Shown piece by piece: positions 9,429-17,435 of a DNA stretch of 64,000 nt (positions are counted from its first letter, which is position 1; every line of letters begins with the position of its first letter). The DNA lies in assembly GCA_027485575.1 (NCBI GenBank), contig JAIXQU010000160.1:1-64000 (forward strand), read 5' to 3'. The notes beneath the pieces are model-generated. The model saw only the letters and a program-made list of their open reading frames with translations, was not told the origin of the DNA and ran no database searches. The translations under genes and the position numbers were made by a program. Source of the stretch: Cytophagaceae bacterium. Its GTDB lineage: Bacteria > Bacteroidota > Bacteroidia > Cytophagales > Flexibacteraceae.

Positions 9429-9860
9429 CTACTTGTATCCAATAGCAAAGGCTACACAGCAGGAGGTACTTTTCATGTCTGCAGGTGGGATTCTGAATTC
9501 AATTGTAAAATCACCACTTTTCTGAGCAACGAAATCATATGACTTCACAGTCTTGTCTGTTTTGTTAGAAAACAAAAGGTTGTGTTCAGTATCATAAATG
9601 GAAAATTCAATTACATCTGAAAATCCTTGACAAAGGTTTAAAACCCTGTAACTTTCCTGAGAATAAACTGAGAAGGCAGCTTCAACTACATTTTTCTTAG
9701 CGCCAAAAGCTGTTAGTGGTTTGAAGGCAGCCGATTCAAAAATATAGGTTCCAAGACCATCTTTACAAAGTCTTTTGATGGTTTTGTCGCTGCATTGGGC
9801 CTGTGCTATCTGAACAATTGATGCCAGAGCTATAGAACAAATTAGGAATATCTTTTTCAT
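9429..9860 (-). CDS. Small exported protein of unknown function
   Basis: 143 residues with a clear signal peptide (MKKIFLICSIALASIVQIAQAQ, cleavage after AQA). The mature part has five cysteines, two adjacent (STSCCVAF), and alternates short beta-like segments such as VIEFSIYDTEHNLLFSNK, suggesting a periplasmic or surface beta-sandwich stabilised by disulphides. I do not recognise a named family. The start lies 14 nt after the stop of the lipoprotein gene, so the two are co-transcribed and may act together. Confidence 0.7.
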   Translation of the reverse strand: MKKIFLICSIALASIVQIAQAQCSDKTIKRLCKDGLGTYIFESAAFKPLTAFGAKKNVVEAAFSVYSQESYRVLNLCQGFSDVIEFSIYDTEHNLLFSNKTDKTVKSYDFVAQKSGDFTIEFRIPPADMKSTSCCVAFAIGYK

Positions 9861-9874
9861 GATTTTTAGGCAGA

Positions 9875-10723
9875 CTAGTTATCGTTTACAATTTTAGACC
9901 TAAGCGTTTCTACCTTTGAGGTAAGTTTTTTAAACTCTTCTTCGTGGGTCGTGGTGTTTTCAGAATTTAAAACATCAAGACTTGTTTTAATATCCGACAA
10001 ACTCGAAATCAACGACTCAAATTCTTGTTTATCATCGAAATCCTGAAGTAATCCGATAAGTTTACCCAATGAGTTATTTTGGTCAAGCAGCCTTTTCAGA
10101 ATATCCGGATTTCTTTTATTCTTAAGCATCTGGGTAGCGATATAAGCACTTTCAGTCCAGGCACCGGCAAAGGATAAATACGCAATATCCAATCTGGATG
10201 TTTGTTTTAAAAGTATATCAGATTCCATTGACATGGTTGCCATCAAGGTTACCAAAGAATCCTTATTACCAATATTCTTTTCAAACCTTGGAATCATATT
10301 TGTTGATTCAAATATGCTGGTCAGGTTCAAACCATCGGTCAAGGTTTTAACTGCCTTGAAATAAGAAATTGCTTCCTGACTTTGGTCGTTAAATGTGCAG
10401 TAAGACAAATCTGTGGTGTAAACACCAAGATTAATTGACTTGCTGTATGGCGACATATACTTAGAAGCATTGGAAGCGGGATTTGTGATTCCACTGATAT
10501 ACTTCAAGCCAGCCCGTTGAAATATTCTTGCAACGTGAATAGGAGACGGAAGACTTTGAAAAAAGTCCTGCGTTTTGGATTCAGCAATAGAATCGCGTGC
10601 CATCATTGCTGAATCTGCTGCAGTTGAATCTGCCGCTCCAGCTTCTTTATCGGTGTTTTGGCCACACCCGAAAGCTACACTCAGAACTAATCCTGCTGTA
10701 GCAAATCGATTTTTAAGGTTCAT
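9875..10723 (-). CDS. Lipoprotein of unknown function
   Basis: The ATG at 10723 is preferred over an in-frame TTG three codons upstream because it gives MNLKNRFATAG and a normal signal with lipobox SVAFGC (Cys20). After a low-complexity Ala/Ser/Asp linker, the remaining ~240 residues look largely alpha-helical, with a Glu/Lys-rich C-terminal helix (EEEFKKLTSKVETLRSKI). No enzyme motif is visible and no family was recognised. It shares a transcript with the small secreted protein downstream. A likely promoter is present at 10799-10821. Confidence 0.72.
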   Translation of the reverse strand: MNLKNRFATAGLVLSVAFGCGQNTDKEAGAADSTAADSAMMARDSIAESKTQDFFQSLPSPIHVARIFQRAGLKYISGITNPASNASKYMSPYSKSINLGVYTTDLSYCTFNDQSQEAISYFKAVKTLTDGLNLTSIFESTNMIPRFEKNIGNKDSLVTLMATMSMESDILLKQTSRLDIAYLSFAGAWTESAYIATQMLKNKRNPDILKRLLDQNNSLGKLIGLLQDFDDKQEFESLISSLSDIKTSLDVLNSENTTTHEEEFKKLTSKVETLRSKIVNDN

Positions 10724-11034
10724 GTGTTTCAATAACGAAAAATATGTAAAGACAATTTCTTTGAGACCGGACAGACGTTTTATTTTCTACCCGTAGGACA
10801 AATGTAAAGTCAATTCACAAACCTAAAGCCATGTCCTTCAATGGTATCCTAAAAAAGGATGTAATAAATAGGGGTTAAATTTCAGAATTTATATGCAATA
10901 AGGTGCGAATGTGTGAATTGCTATTCGTATATATGTGCCCGGATTTCAGTATTGAAGGCACGTCAAAAATATAGTTAAAGGTACTGATATTTAGAATTTT
11001 AACCTTTTTTCTTAATAAAAAAAAACATAAATAA
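10724..11034. other. Divergent intergenic region
   Basis: 311 bp between the lipoprotein operon (minus) and the LOG gene (plus). It contains the minus-strand -7 element described separately and is very AT-rich just before 11035 (a nine-A run). No exact TAnnTTTG was found for the plus strand, and no ORF, tRNA or strong hairpin was seen. Confidence 0.6.
10799..10821 (-). promoter_or_regulatory. Putative promoter of the 10723-9429 operon
   Basis: On the minus strand TACATTTG (10806-10799) is an exact TAnnTTTG match, about 75 nt before the ATG at 10723. A TTTG at 10821-10818 lies only 11 nt upstream of it, shorter than the usual 17-21, so the -33 part is doubtful. Confidence 0.42.
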
Positions 11035-11772
11035 ATGGCTCAAACTCCACATTCACCTATCAGTCAGGAAGAAGAAGATAAAATCAAAAGAGCTTTTCAG
11101 AATAAAGACTGGAATGAAATCAAAATAGAAGATTCATGGGTGATTTTTAGGGTTATGTCTGAATTCGTAAAAGGGTTCGATACATTAAGTAAAATAGGAC
11201 CTTGTGTTTCCATATTTGGATCAGCAAGGACAAAAGGGGATAATCCTTACTACCTGATGGCTGAAGAAATTGCCAAAAAACTTGTAAAGCACGGTTACGG
11301 TGTCATAACCGGGGGTGGCCCCGGTATTATGGAAGCTGGGAACAAAGGGGCATTTGAGGCAGGTGGAAAGTCGGTTGGATTAAATATTGAGCTTCCTTTT
11401 GAGCAATTCAACAACGTTTATATTGACAAAGACAAGCTAATCAACTTTGACTACTTTTTTGTAAGAAAAGTTATGTTTATTAAATATGCCCAGGGTTTTG
11501 TGGTAATGCCGGGAGGAATGGGAACTTTGGATGAACTATTTGAGGCCTTAACCTTGATCCAAACAAAGAAAATAGGTCGGTTTCCTATTGTTTTGGTGGG
11601 TTCAGAATATTGGGTGGGTCTTATGCAATGGATTAAAGATGTCATGCTTGGTAAGGAACAAAATATCAATCCAGAAGATTTGGACCTTGTCAATATTGTG
11701 GACACTCCGGCAGAAGCAGTAAAGGTGATTGACGATTTCTATTCCAAATATTTGCTTCAACCCAACTTTTAA
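11035..11772 (+). CDS. LOG-family nucleoside monophosphate phosphoribohydrolase
   Basis: The 245-residue Rossmann-fold protein carries the LOG signatures GGGPGIMEAGNKGA (about residues 96-109) and PGGMGTLDE (about 160-168), the latter holding the catalytic Glu. The family cleaves the N-glycosidic bond of AMP or cytokinin riboside monophosphates. Many bacterial members act on AMP or other nucleotides, so cytokinin activation should not be assumed. It is followed after 20 bp by the lytic transglycosylase gene and may be co-transcribed with it. The LOG/TIGR00730 call is firm; substrate is uncertain. Confidence 0.9.
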   Translation: MAQTPHSPISQEEEDKIKRAFQNKDWNEIKIEDSWVIFRVMSEFVKGFDTLSKIGPCVSIFGSARTKGDNPYYLMAEEIAKKLVKHGYGVITGGGPGIMEAGNKGAFEAGGKSVGLNIELPFEQFNNVYIDKDKLINFDYFFVRKVMFIKYAQGFVVMPGGMGTLDELFEALTLIQTKKIGRFPIVLVGSEYWVGLMQWIKDVMLGKEQNINPEDLDLVNIVDTPAEAVKVIDDFYSKYLLQPNF

Positions 11773-11792
11773 ATTTTTTACGAGCCAGATAA

Positions 11793-12953
11793 ATGGAAAC
11801 GAAATTGAAATTATTTGGCTTTTCGTTTATTTTCCTGTTTGGCTTTTTTTCCTGCAATCAGGAAAAACATAACTTAATCGTTGATCCTTTTCTTCCTGAG
11901 GTGCTCACTTTTGCAGGAGACACAATTCCACTTCAGGATAAAGACATTAAAGAAAGGCTTGAAAGAGAGTTGTGGATCAACATTTACTGGCAGTCCAATA
12001 CAGCTCAGTGGTTAAAAAAATCAGGCAAATGGTTCCCATTGGTGGACAGTATTTTAAAAGAAAACCAGGTTCCGGAGGATTTTAAATATTTGATTCCAAT
12101 CGAAAGTGGATTTGAAAATGTGACCTCAAACAAAGGAGCAGCAGGTTTTTGGCAACTAATGGAGCCAACCGCTGAAGAGTTTGGCTTAGTTATTAATGAG
12201 GAAATAGACCAAAGATTGGATTTTCAAAAGTCAGCAGTGGCGGCATGCAAATTGTTAAACCGGGGTAAAAGGGTTCTTGGAAATTGGACCTCGGTTGCAG
12301 CTTCCTACAATATAGGCATTACCGGCCTCAAAAAAGTAATGGACAGCCAGTACACCAACAACTACTATGATTTGTTAATCAACCAGGAAACGGGAAGGTA
12401 TTTTTTCAGGGTTTTAGCAGCAAAACTGATTCTAACATATCCTGAAAAATATGGGTTTGGTACACTCAAAACCACAAGTTCCTATTCCACTTCAAGCCTG
12501 ACCATTGATAGTTCAATTTATGATTTGGCCTATTGGTGTCGCCAGAAAGGGTTTTCCTACAAATGTTTTCGATTGGTCAATCCCTGGATAAAAACGAATA
12601 AAATTACCTTGAATGACAGTTTGGTTTCGATTTCAGTGGCGATACCCATGGATTGTAAATTATACGCCAATGAACCAATTCCGGTAAATCCTCCATTAAG
12701 AAACGATTCTGTCCAAAATGAAAAGGAAGCCATTTTTCAAAATCTGATTGATAAAAAGGACATGGTTGGTTTAAAGTCAGCCACTACCAAATCCATAGAA
12801 GAATTTCATTTTGTAAAGGAAGGGGAAAACCTAAGCCTCATTGCCTTAAAATATGGGTTGACAATAGAGCGACTATTTGATTTAAATCCAGGTTTGAAAA
12901 AAAATCAGAATAAGATTGTAAAAGGCATGAAATTAAATATTTCCTCGAAATAA
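11793..12953 (+). CDS. MltD-like membrane-bound lytic transglycosylase with LysM
   Basis: Lipoprotein with lipobox FGFFSC (Cys21). A transglycosylase SLT domain spans roughly residues 75-230, with the catalytic Glu104 in IPIESGF, then GAAGFWQLMEPTAEEFGL and SVAASYNIG, as in family 1 MltD enzymes. One C-terminal LysM module (about 338-384) begins FVKEGENLSLIALKYGL and should bind peptidoglycan. It cleaves glycan strands non-hydrolytically to 1,6-anhydromuropeptides at the inner face of the outer membrane. Its 386 residues and single LysM are short compared with E. coli MltD. It is convergent with the acyl-CoA reductase gene, with a 21-bp gap. Confidence 0.9.
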   Translation: METKLKLFGFSFIFLFGFFSCNQEKHNLIVDPFLPEVLTFAGDTIPLQDKDIKERLERELWINIYWQSNTAQWLKKSGKWFPLVDSILKENQVPEDFKYLIPIESGFENVTSNKGAAGFWQLMEPTAEEFGLVINEEIDQRLDFQKSAVAACKLLNRGKRVLGNWTSVAASYNIGITGLKKVMDSQYTNNYYDLLINQETGRYFFRVLAAKLILTYPEKYGFGTLKTTSSYSTSSLTIDSSIYDLAYWCRQKGFSYKCFRLVNPWIKTNKITLNDSLVSISVAIPMDCKLYANEPIPVNPPLRNDSVQNEKEAIFQNLIDKKDMVGLKSATTKSIEEFHFVKEGENLSLIALKYGLTIERLFDLNPGLKKNQNKIVKGMKLNISSK

Positions 12954-12974
12954 ATATTCATCCAAAAATTAAAT

Positions 12975-13982
12975 TCAGGCCAGTGATAACAGAAACTCTA
13001 AAGTGTTTACTCCATCCGCATATTGTTCTATATCAGGCTTTTGTGCAGAGCCAAAAGGGATAGAACCCATAAGTTGACCCTTGTGAGAAAGCAGACATTG
13101 GAGATCTGGTTTATGACTTTCAATGATTTCTTTTGCATGTTCCAGATTTTTATATTCCTGATAATTCAAAACACTTATGGGTGAATAAAGTGAGTCGTTT
13201 GGTCTGATCATTAAAATATCATTGTGGAGAAATGTATCGCCATTCATTAAAAAGATAGATTGGTGATAAATGGCATTGTTCTGAAATTTATGGTTATCAA
13301 TTAACGATTTGTACTTTTCAGTTGCTTTAAATAAAGTGTCAAAATCATAATCTTCCGGAACGAGGATTTTACTTACATTTCTGCAACCCAGACCGAAATA
13401 TAAAAAAATATCATCAGCCAATAGTTCCAATTCGGCCTGGTTTTCAAAGCCATATAAAAGACCAAGTGAAGATTTTGAGCCCCGGATTAGCCTTGGGATT
13501 TGTTTAAAATAATAATGAAAGTGCAATGCCGAACTGGAACTTCCTGTAGCAATGATGGCATCAATCCCTTTCATGTTTTCGGATTTTATGAAATAATCTT
13601 TTGCCTCAGGACAAACTGAAATTAAATTTTTTACCAACCAATCAATCAGAACCTCATCATTTGTCGATGGTTTATAGACAGCGATATTTCCTGAAATGAA
13701 AACAGTTAGCAAATCATGCCAACCCACTAATGGGATATTTCCAGCCAGGATAAGGCCAACTTTTTTTGGTTTTAGATTTTCTTCAGGCACGTCTTTTGCC
13801 CAGTCCTGAAGTGTTCGTTTATCATTCCAATCCAAAACATTGGATAAGGCTAAGCCGGAAAATTCAGGAATAAAAAAGCCGTTTTTATTTTTGGCCAATT
13901 CGAAAATCTGGTCTTTATCAACTTCTTTAATCAAAGTTGTCAAATCTACCAGCGCATTTATTCTTTGTTGCGTATTCAACAT
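12975..13982 (-). CDS. LuxC-like acyl-CoA reductase
   Basis: 335 residues of the acyl-CoA reductase (LuxC) family, which reduces fatty acyl-CoA or acyl thioester to aldehyde with NADPH. Visible landmarks are LILAGNIPLVGWHDLLTVF (about residues 77-95), AIIATGSSSSALHF for cofactor binding, and the probable catalytic Cys200 in FGLGCRNVSK. No luxD/luxE partner is present, so bioluminescence is not implied; Bacteroidota commonly carry this stand-alone gene. The product may feed lipid or wax metabolism (inference). It is transcribed divergently from the biotin carrier gene. Confidence 0.82.
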   Translation of the reverse strand: MLNTQQRINALVDLTTLIKEVDKDQIFELAKNKNGFFIPEFSGLALSNVLDWNDKRTLQDWAKDVPEENLKPKKVGLILAGNIPLVGWHDLLTVFISGNIAVYKPSTNDEVLIDWLVKNLISVCPEAKDYFIKSENMKGIDAIIATGSSSSALHFHYYFKQIPRLIRGSKSSLGLLYGFENQAELELLADDIFLYFGLGCRNVSKILVPEDYDFDTLFKATEKYKSLIDNHKFQNNAIYHQSIFLMNGDTFLHNDILMIRPNDSLYSPISVLNYQEYKNLEHAKEIIESHKPDLQCLLSHKGQLMGSIPFGSAQKPDIEQYADGVNTLEFLLSLA

Positions 13983-14080
13983 TTCGCAAAATTACCTCAT
14001 TATTGTCTTTCATTTGTTCAAATATGAAACCTAAGAAGTTCTGACTTGGACAATTCAGAATTTTTTTTTGATACCAACCT

Positions 14081-14581
14081 ATGAAATACAGCCTTGATTT
14101 TGGTGGAAAAATCCTAGCCGCTGAGAAAATTGAAAATAAGATAGAGTTAGATGGTTTATCTGCAGAGTTTAAAATTCTATCCAGATCTTCAGATTCTATC
14201 GTACTTATTTTGGAAAACAAGATATACAAAGTAGACCTAATCTCCAGCAACGAAGATGGAAAAACTCAAAAAATTTCCATCAATGGAAAAGTAGCCGAAT
14301 ATGGATTAAAATCTGATTTAGACTTGATTCTGGAAAAACTTGGTGGTTCGGCAAGCAATTTGAAGTCTGCGCAAAAGATTAAGGCACCAATGCCCGGGCT
14401 TATTGTTAAGGTTTTAGTTTCAATCGGAGAAAGCGTAGAAAAAGGTCAGAATCTTTTAAATTTTGAAGCCATGAAAATGGAGAATCAAATCAAAGCCCCA
14501 GGTCCTGGCATCATAAAGAATATACTTGTTAAGCCCGGGGATAAAATTGAAAAAGGCCAGGTACTGATAGAAATAGAATAA
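14081..14581 (+). CDS. Biotin carboxyl carrier protein of an acyl-CoA carboxylase
   Basis: The 166-residue protein has a C-terminal biotinyl domain (about residues 98-166) with the biotinylation site Lys132 in EAMKMEN, preceded by KAPMPGLIVKVLV and followed by PGDKIEKGQVL, the usual half-barrel repeat. The N-terminal ~90 residues resemble the linker of propionyl/methylcrotonyl-type carrier subunits rather than AccB. Carboxylase partners are not in the window. The start at 14081 is the only good ATG. Confidence 0.85.
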   Translation: MKYSLDFGGKILAAEKIENKIELDGLSAEFKILSRSSDSIVLILENKIYKVDLISSNEDGKTQKISINGKVAEYGLKSDLDLILEKLGGSASNLKSAQKIKAPMPGLIVKVLVSIGESVEKGQNLLNFEAMKMENQIKAPGPGIIKNILVKPGDKIEKGQVLIEIE

Positions 14582-14582
14582 C

Positions 14583-15098
14583 CTAGGGTAGCCTTTCTAA
14601 AACAAGGCCTAGTGATTGAATGCCCTCCAGTTTTTCTGGACGCATATAATGATGGATATCAATGGTATACTTCCCTTTTTTCTCCAGAACCACTTCTTTT
14701 AAAAAGTAGGCAAGTTTATAATTCTTCTTTTTTGAGTATTCCCCGGTTGGCTTGCCTGAAGCAGGGTCGAAGAGAAACAAATTATCCTTTGCCTGGACAA
14801 GTTCAGCTCCTCCGGGAGTTGACAATTTATATTTTAGCCAGATGTTTTGATAAGGATAGGAAGGATCATATTGGACCTGGTACAGAAAATTTATTTTTTC
14901 ACCCGATTTTTTCACCTCAAATTCAAAATGAATCAAAGAATCTTTGCTCCACCCGTCATTTTTTAATTTTTTTATAAAAACATTTTTTTCCTTTTGTTCA
15001 CATGAGAATAAAACACTGATAATCAGTAAAAAAAAGAAAAAAATGGCAGGAAATTTTAGCCCAATAAGCTTTCGAAATAGTAGATTTGAACAATACAA
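14583..15098 (-). CDS. gldH: GldH-like gliding motility lipoprotein
   Basis: 171-residue lipoprotein with a long hydrophobic leader and lipobox SVLFSC (Cys33). The pattern KKLKNDGWSKDSLIHFEFEV, then YPYQNIWLKYKL, then MRPEKLEGIQSLGLVLER fits GldH, a lipoprotein needed for gliding and T9SS-linked surface functions in Flavobacterium. No in-frame ATG exists before the signal; the only usual alternative start is TTG at 15098, with an in-frame stop upstream at 15111-15113. It ends 1 bp from the 3' end of the biotin carrier gene (convergent). Identity is based on remembered family pattern, so moderate. Confidence 0.72.
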   Translation of the reverse strand: MYCSNLLFRKLIGLKFPAIFFFFLLIISVLFSCEQKEKNVFIKKLKNDGWSKDSLIHFEFEVKKSGEKINFLYQVQYDPSYPYQNIWLKYKLSTPGGAELVQAKDNLFLFDPASGKPTGEYSKKKNYKLAYFLKEVVLEKKGKYTIDIHHYMRPEKLEGIQSLGLVLERLP

Positions 15099-15129
15099 AT
15101 GGTAGGTATTTTAAATTTTAACGAAATAA

Positions 15130-15162
15130 TTTGTTGCAAAAATTGCAGAAAGTTCAAATTTG
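15130..15162 (+). promoter_or_regulatory. Possible promoter of the 15201 T9SS cargo gene
   Basis: TTTG (15130-15133) and CAAATTTG (15155-15162, one mismatch to TAnnTTTG) are separated by 21 nt, and the ATG follows 38 nt later. The spacing suits a Bacteroidota sigma-A promoter; the -7 mismatch lowers confidence. Confidence 0.35.
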
Positions 15163-15200
15163 CGATAAATTTATAAAATATTTTAATTGTAAGGTTCAAG

Positions 15201-17384
15201 ATGAAAAGACTACTATTCATTGGAATGGGATTAGCGTTGTGTCTAGGAGACGCAAATGCTACGAACAGTGAAACGCGAAAATTCAAGCGATTTCCTGCCA
15301 AAAAGTTTGAAACTAAAGCTCAACTTCAACAGCGATTTGCTGAAAAAGAGGACAGAGTGTTTTCAACTTTAAATGTATCAAATGTTCAACCAGCCACTTA
15401 TTCCAATAAGCGGTCAGGAGGTGGTAATTCTGTTCAGGTATCCACAGTTTCCTACTCTGATTTGGGCAAATCTATCAATCCTTTTATGTCCATTACAGCA
15501 GGAAGGAATTATGTTGCGGCAAATCCAACTTTGAATTCAGTTGCTTTGTTCAGGAGGGGTAGCCAGCAAGATAAGCCTTTAGCACAAGGTCCTGGAAATG
15601 AATTGTATTATGATTTAAATACCAGGGGAGGTGCTGAAGGTAGGTGGCAAGTAAAGCGAGGTCAGGTATGGGACAATGATCCTTTCAACCCAGGCGCTGC
15701 TAATTTTGGACCAAGGTATCCTCAAGGTGTTTTATGGAGTGCCCCTGGCCAAACAGATACGGCAGAGGCAGTTGCATTGGGTGTAACCAGGGTACTCGAT
15801 GGCAGTAATGATGCCTGGGGTGGTCTTGGAAAGGGGTGGCAAAAGCTTTCCGCCGGGTCTCAATCCAAACTAGGTCTTTGGTCTTCACAAGTTGATCCAA
15901 CTCCTGTTTTTCACTTTAGAACATATGCTTTGGATGTGACTTCCACAGGTGCCGTTTTTACTGTTGAGCCAGAAGAAGATTTATCTTCAGGAGCTGTTGT
16001 TTTCACAGATAAAGTGATGGTTCACAAGTTTACTTACAATAGTGCCCTCAATATATTTGATAGTACTACTACTTTTATTCCTTTCGTTAACAGTGGTCAG
16101 GATCCTGCAACTGGCATTGGTGATGCCCAATTGGCATTTGGACCAGATGGACAAACTGGTTATTTGGTAATAGCTGGCTTTAATCCGGATATCGCTCCTA
16201 ATTTTGCTTACACCCCTTATGTTTCTTCAACTACAGATGGAGGAGCTACATGGTCAGATTTGAAGATCTACAATTTGAACAAGACAGTAAATGAGTATGC
16301 AGATTCATCTTATGTTGATAAAGACGCTTTCAGGAACGACCTTTTGGCCAACTATATGGTGTTTAACAGTGATTCAACATACTACAGCAGTGATGATGGA
16401 GCCGCTGCCAATACCCATGCAGTAGATTACACCATTATGGATATTGATTTAACTGTGGATAAGTTTAATACTCCTCACGTTTTTGGAATATTGTGTGTAG
16501 CTGGTATTGGTGATACTCTTGCAGTTACAGGTCCCGGGTACTATTATCCTGGTTATGGTTCATGGAATTTTCATTTTACTTTGAAGCCTGGTACAGATTC
16601 TTGTTTAGCAAATGTTGTTAATCAAAATGAAACTCTTCAAGGATGCTGGGGAGATTGTGATACTGATGACAATATTAAAGAATTCAACAGACCACACATC
16701 AGTAGATCTTTAGATGGTTCTATCATTGTAATGTCATGGTATGATACAGATTTAATTGCCAATCCTCAAACCAGAGATGAGAACAATTCAAATCCTGATT
16801 TATGGGTAAGGTCTTTAAGGGTTGTAGCACCAAATGAATTCGTTTATTCTGCGCAGGCAAGAAATATGACTAAAGGTTCTGATTATGCTGGACTTGCAAT
16901 TTTAGGAAGTGTTGCTCCTACTTTGATGAATACCCCAAATGGACACGCACTTGCATCTACTGTTGCATTGCTTTCTGATTATGATCCTGTTGCAACAAAT
17001 GCACTTTGGGAAATTTCTCATTTGTATTTAAATGGAGTTAATATTTCTGCTTCCCCTGATTCATTCACTATTCCAAGACCAGGAAGATTGGTTACTACTG
17101 ATGCCAAACAATTGGTTTCCAATAAGAATGCTGATTTAGGTCTTAGTTTAGTACCAAATCCTAGCAGAGGCGCTTTTACAGCACACATCAATGTTGCAAA
17201 TTCTGGTACTGCCGATGTTAAGGTTGTTAACTCAATTGGCCAGACTGTTGAGAATTTCTCTCAATCAGTTCCGAAAGGAGGCGTTAACATGGCTTTAAAT
17301 TTAAAGAATCTTAAGCAAGGAGTTTACTTCTTATCTGTAAGGGTAGGAACGCAGGTAAGCACCCAAAGATTTGTGAAGGAATAA
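15201..17384 (+). CDS. Large secreted T9SS protein with Asp-box
   Basis: 727 residues with signal peptide MKRLLFIGMGLALCLGDANA, a central beta-rich region and a C-terminal type A T9SS sorting domain from about residue 650 (SLVPNPSRGAF ... GVYFLSV ... TQRFVKE). At about residue 345 the motif TTDGGATWSD is an Asp-box as found in sialidase/BNR beta-propellers, so a propeller fold is likely, but sialidase catalytic residues were not identified. It is monocistronic, between a putative promoter and a bidirectional terminator. Enzymatic activity is unknown. Confidence 0.85.
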   Translation: MKRLLFIGMGLALCLGDANATNSETRKFKRFPAKKFETKAQLQQRFAEKEDRVFSTLNVSNVQPATYSNKRSGGGNSVQVSTVSYSDLGKSINPFMSITAGRNYVAANPTLNSVALFRRGSQQDKPLAQGPGNELYYDLNTRGGAEGRWQVKRGQVWDNDPFNPGAANFGPRYPQGVLWSAPGQTDTAEAVALGVTRVLDGSNDAWGGLGKGWQKLSAGSQSKLGLWSSQVDPTPVFHFRTYALDVTSTGAVFTVEPEEDLSSGAVVFTDKVMVHKFTYNSALNIFDSTTTFIPFVNSGQDPATGIGDAQLAFGPDGQTGYLVIAGFNPDIAPNFAYTPYVSSTTDGGATWSDLKIYNLNKTVNEYADSSYVDKDAFRNDLLANYMVFNSDSTYYSSDDGAAANTHAVDYTIMDIDLTVDKFNTPHVFGILCVAGIGDTLAVTGPGYYYPGYGSWNFHFTLKPGTDSCLANVVNQNETLQGCWGDCDTDDNIKEFNRPHISRSLDGSIIVMSWYDTDLIANPQTRDENNSNPDLWVRSLRVVAPNEFVYSAQARNMTKGSDYAGLAILGSVAPTLMNTPNGHALASTVALLSDYDPVATNALWEISHLYLNGVNISASPDSFTIPRPGRLVTTDAKQLVSNKNADLGLSLVPNPSRGAFTAHINVANSGTADVKVVNSIGQTVENFSQSVPKGGVNMALNLKNLKQGVYFLSVRVGTQVSTQRFVKE

Positions 17385-17397
17385 TTTTCCGGATAGA

Positions 17398-17432
17398 AAA
17401 AAAGGCCACCTGGTAATCAGGTGGCCTTTTTT
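17398..17432. terminator. Bidirectional terminator between T9SS cargo gene and clpB
   Basis: A perfect 15-bp stem (17398-17412 with 17418-17432) has a GGCCACCTG core, A-rich left arm and T-rich right arm. It serves both converging genes; the clpB stop is 4 bp away. Confidence 0.92.
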
Positions 17433-17435
17433 ATT

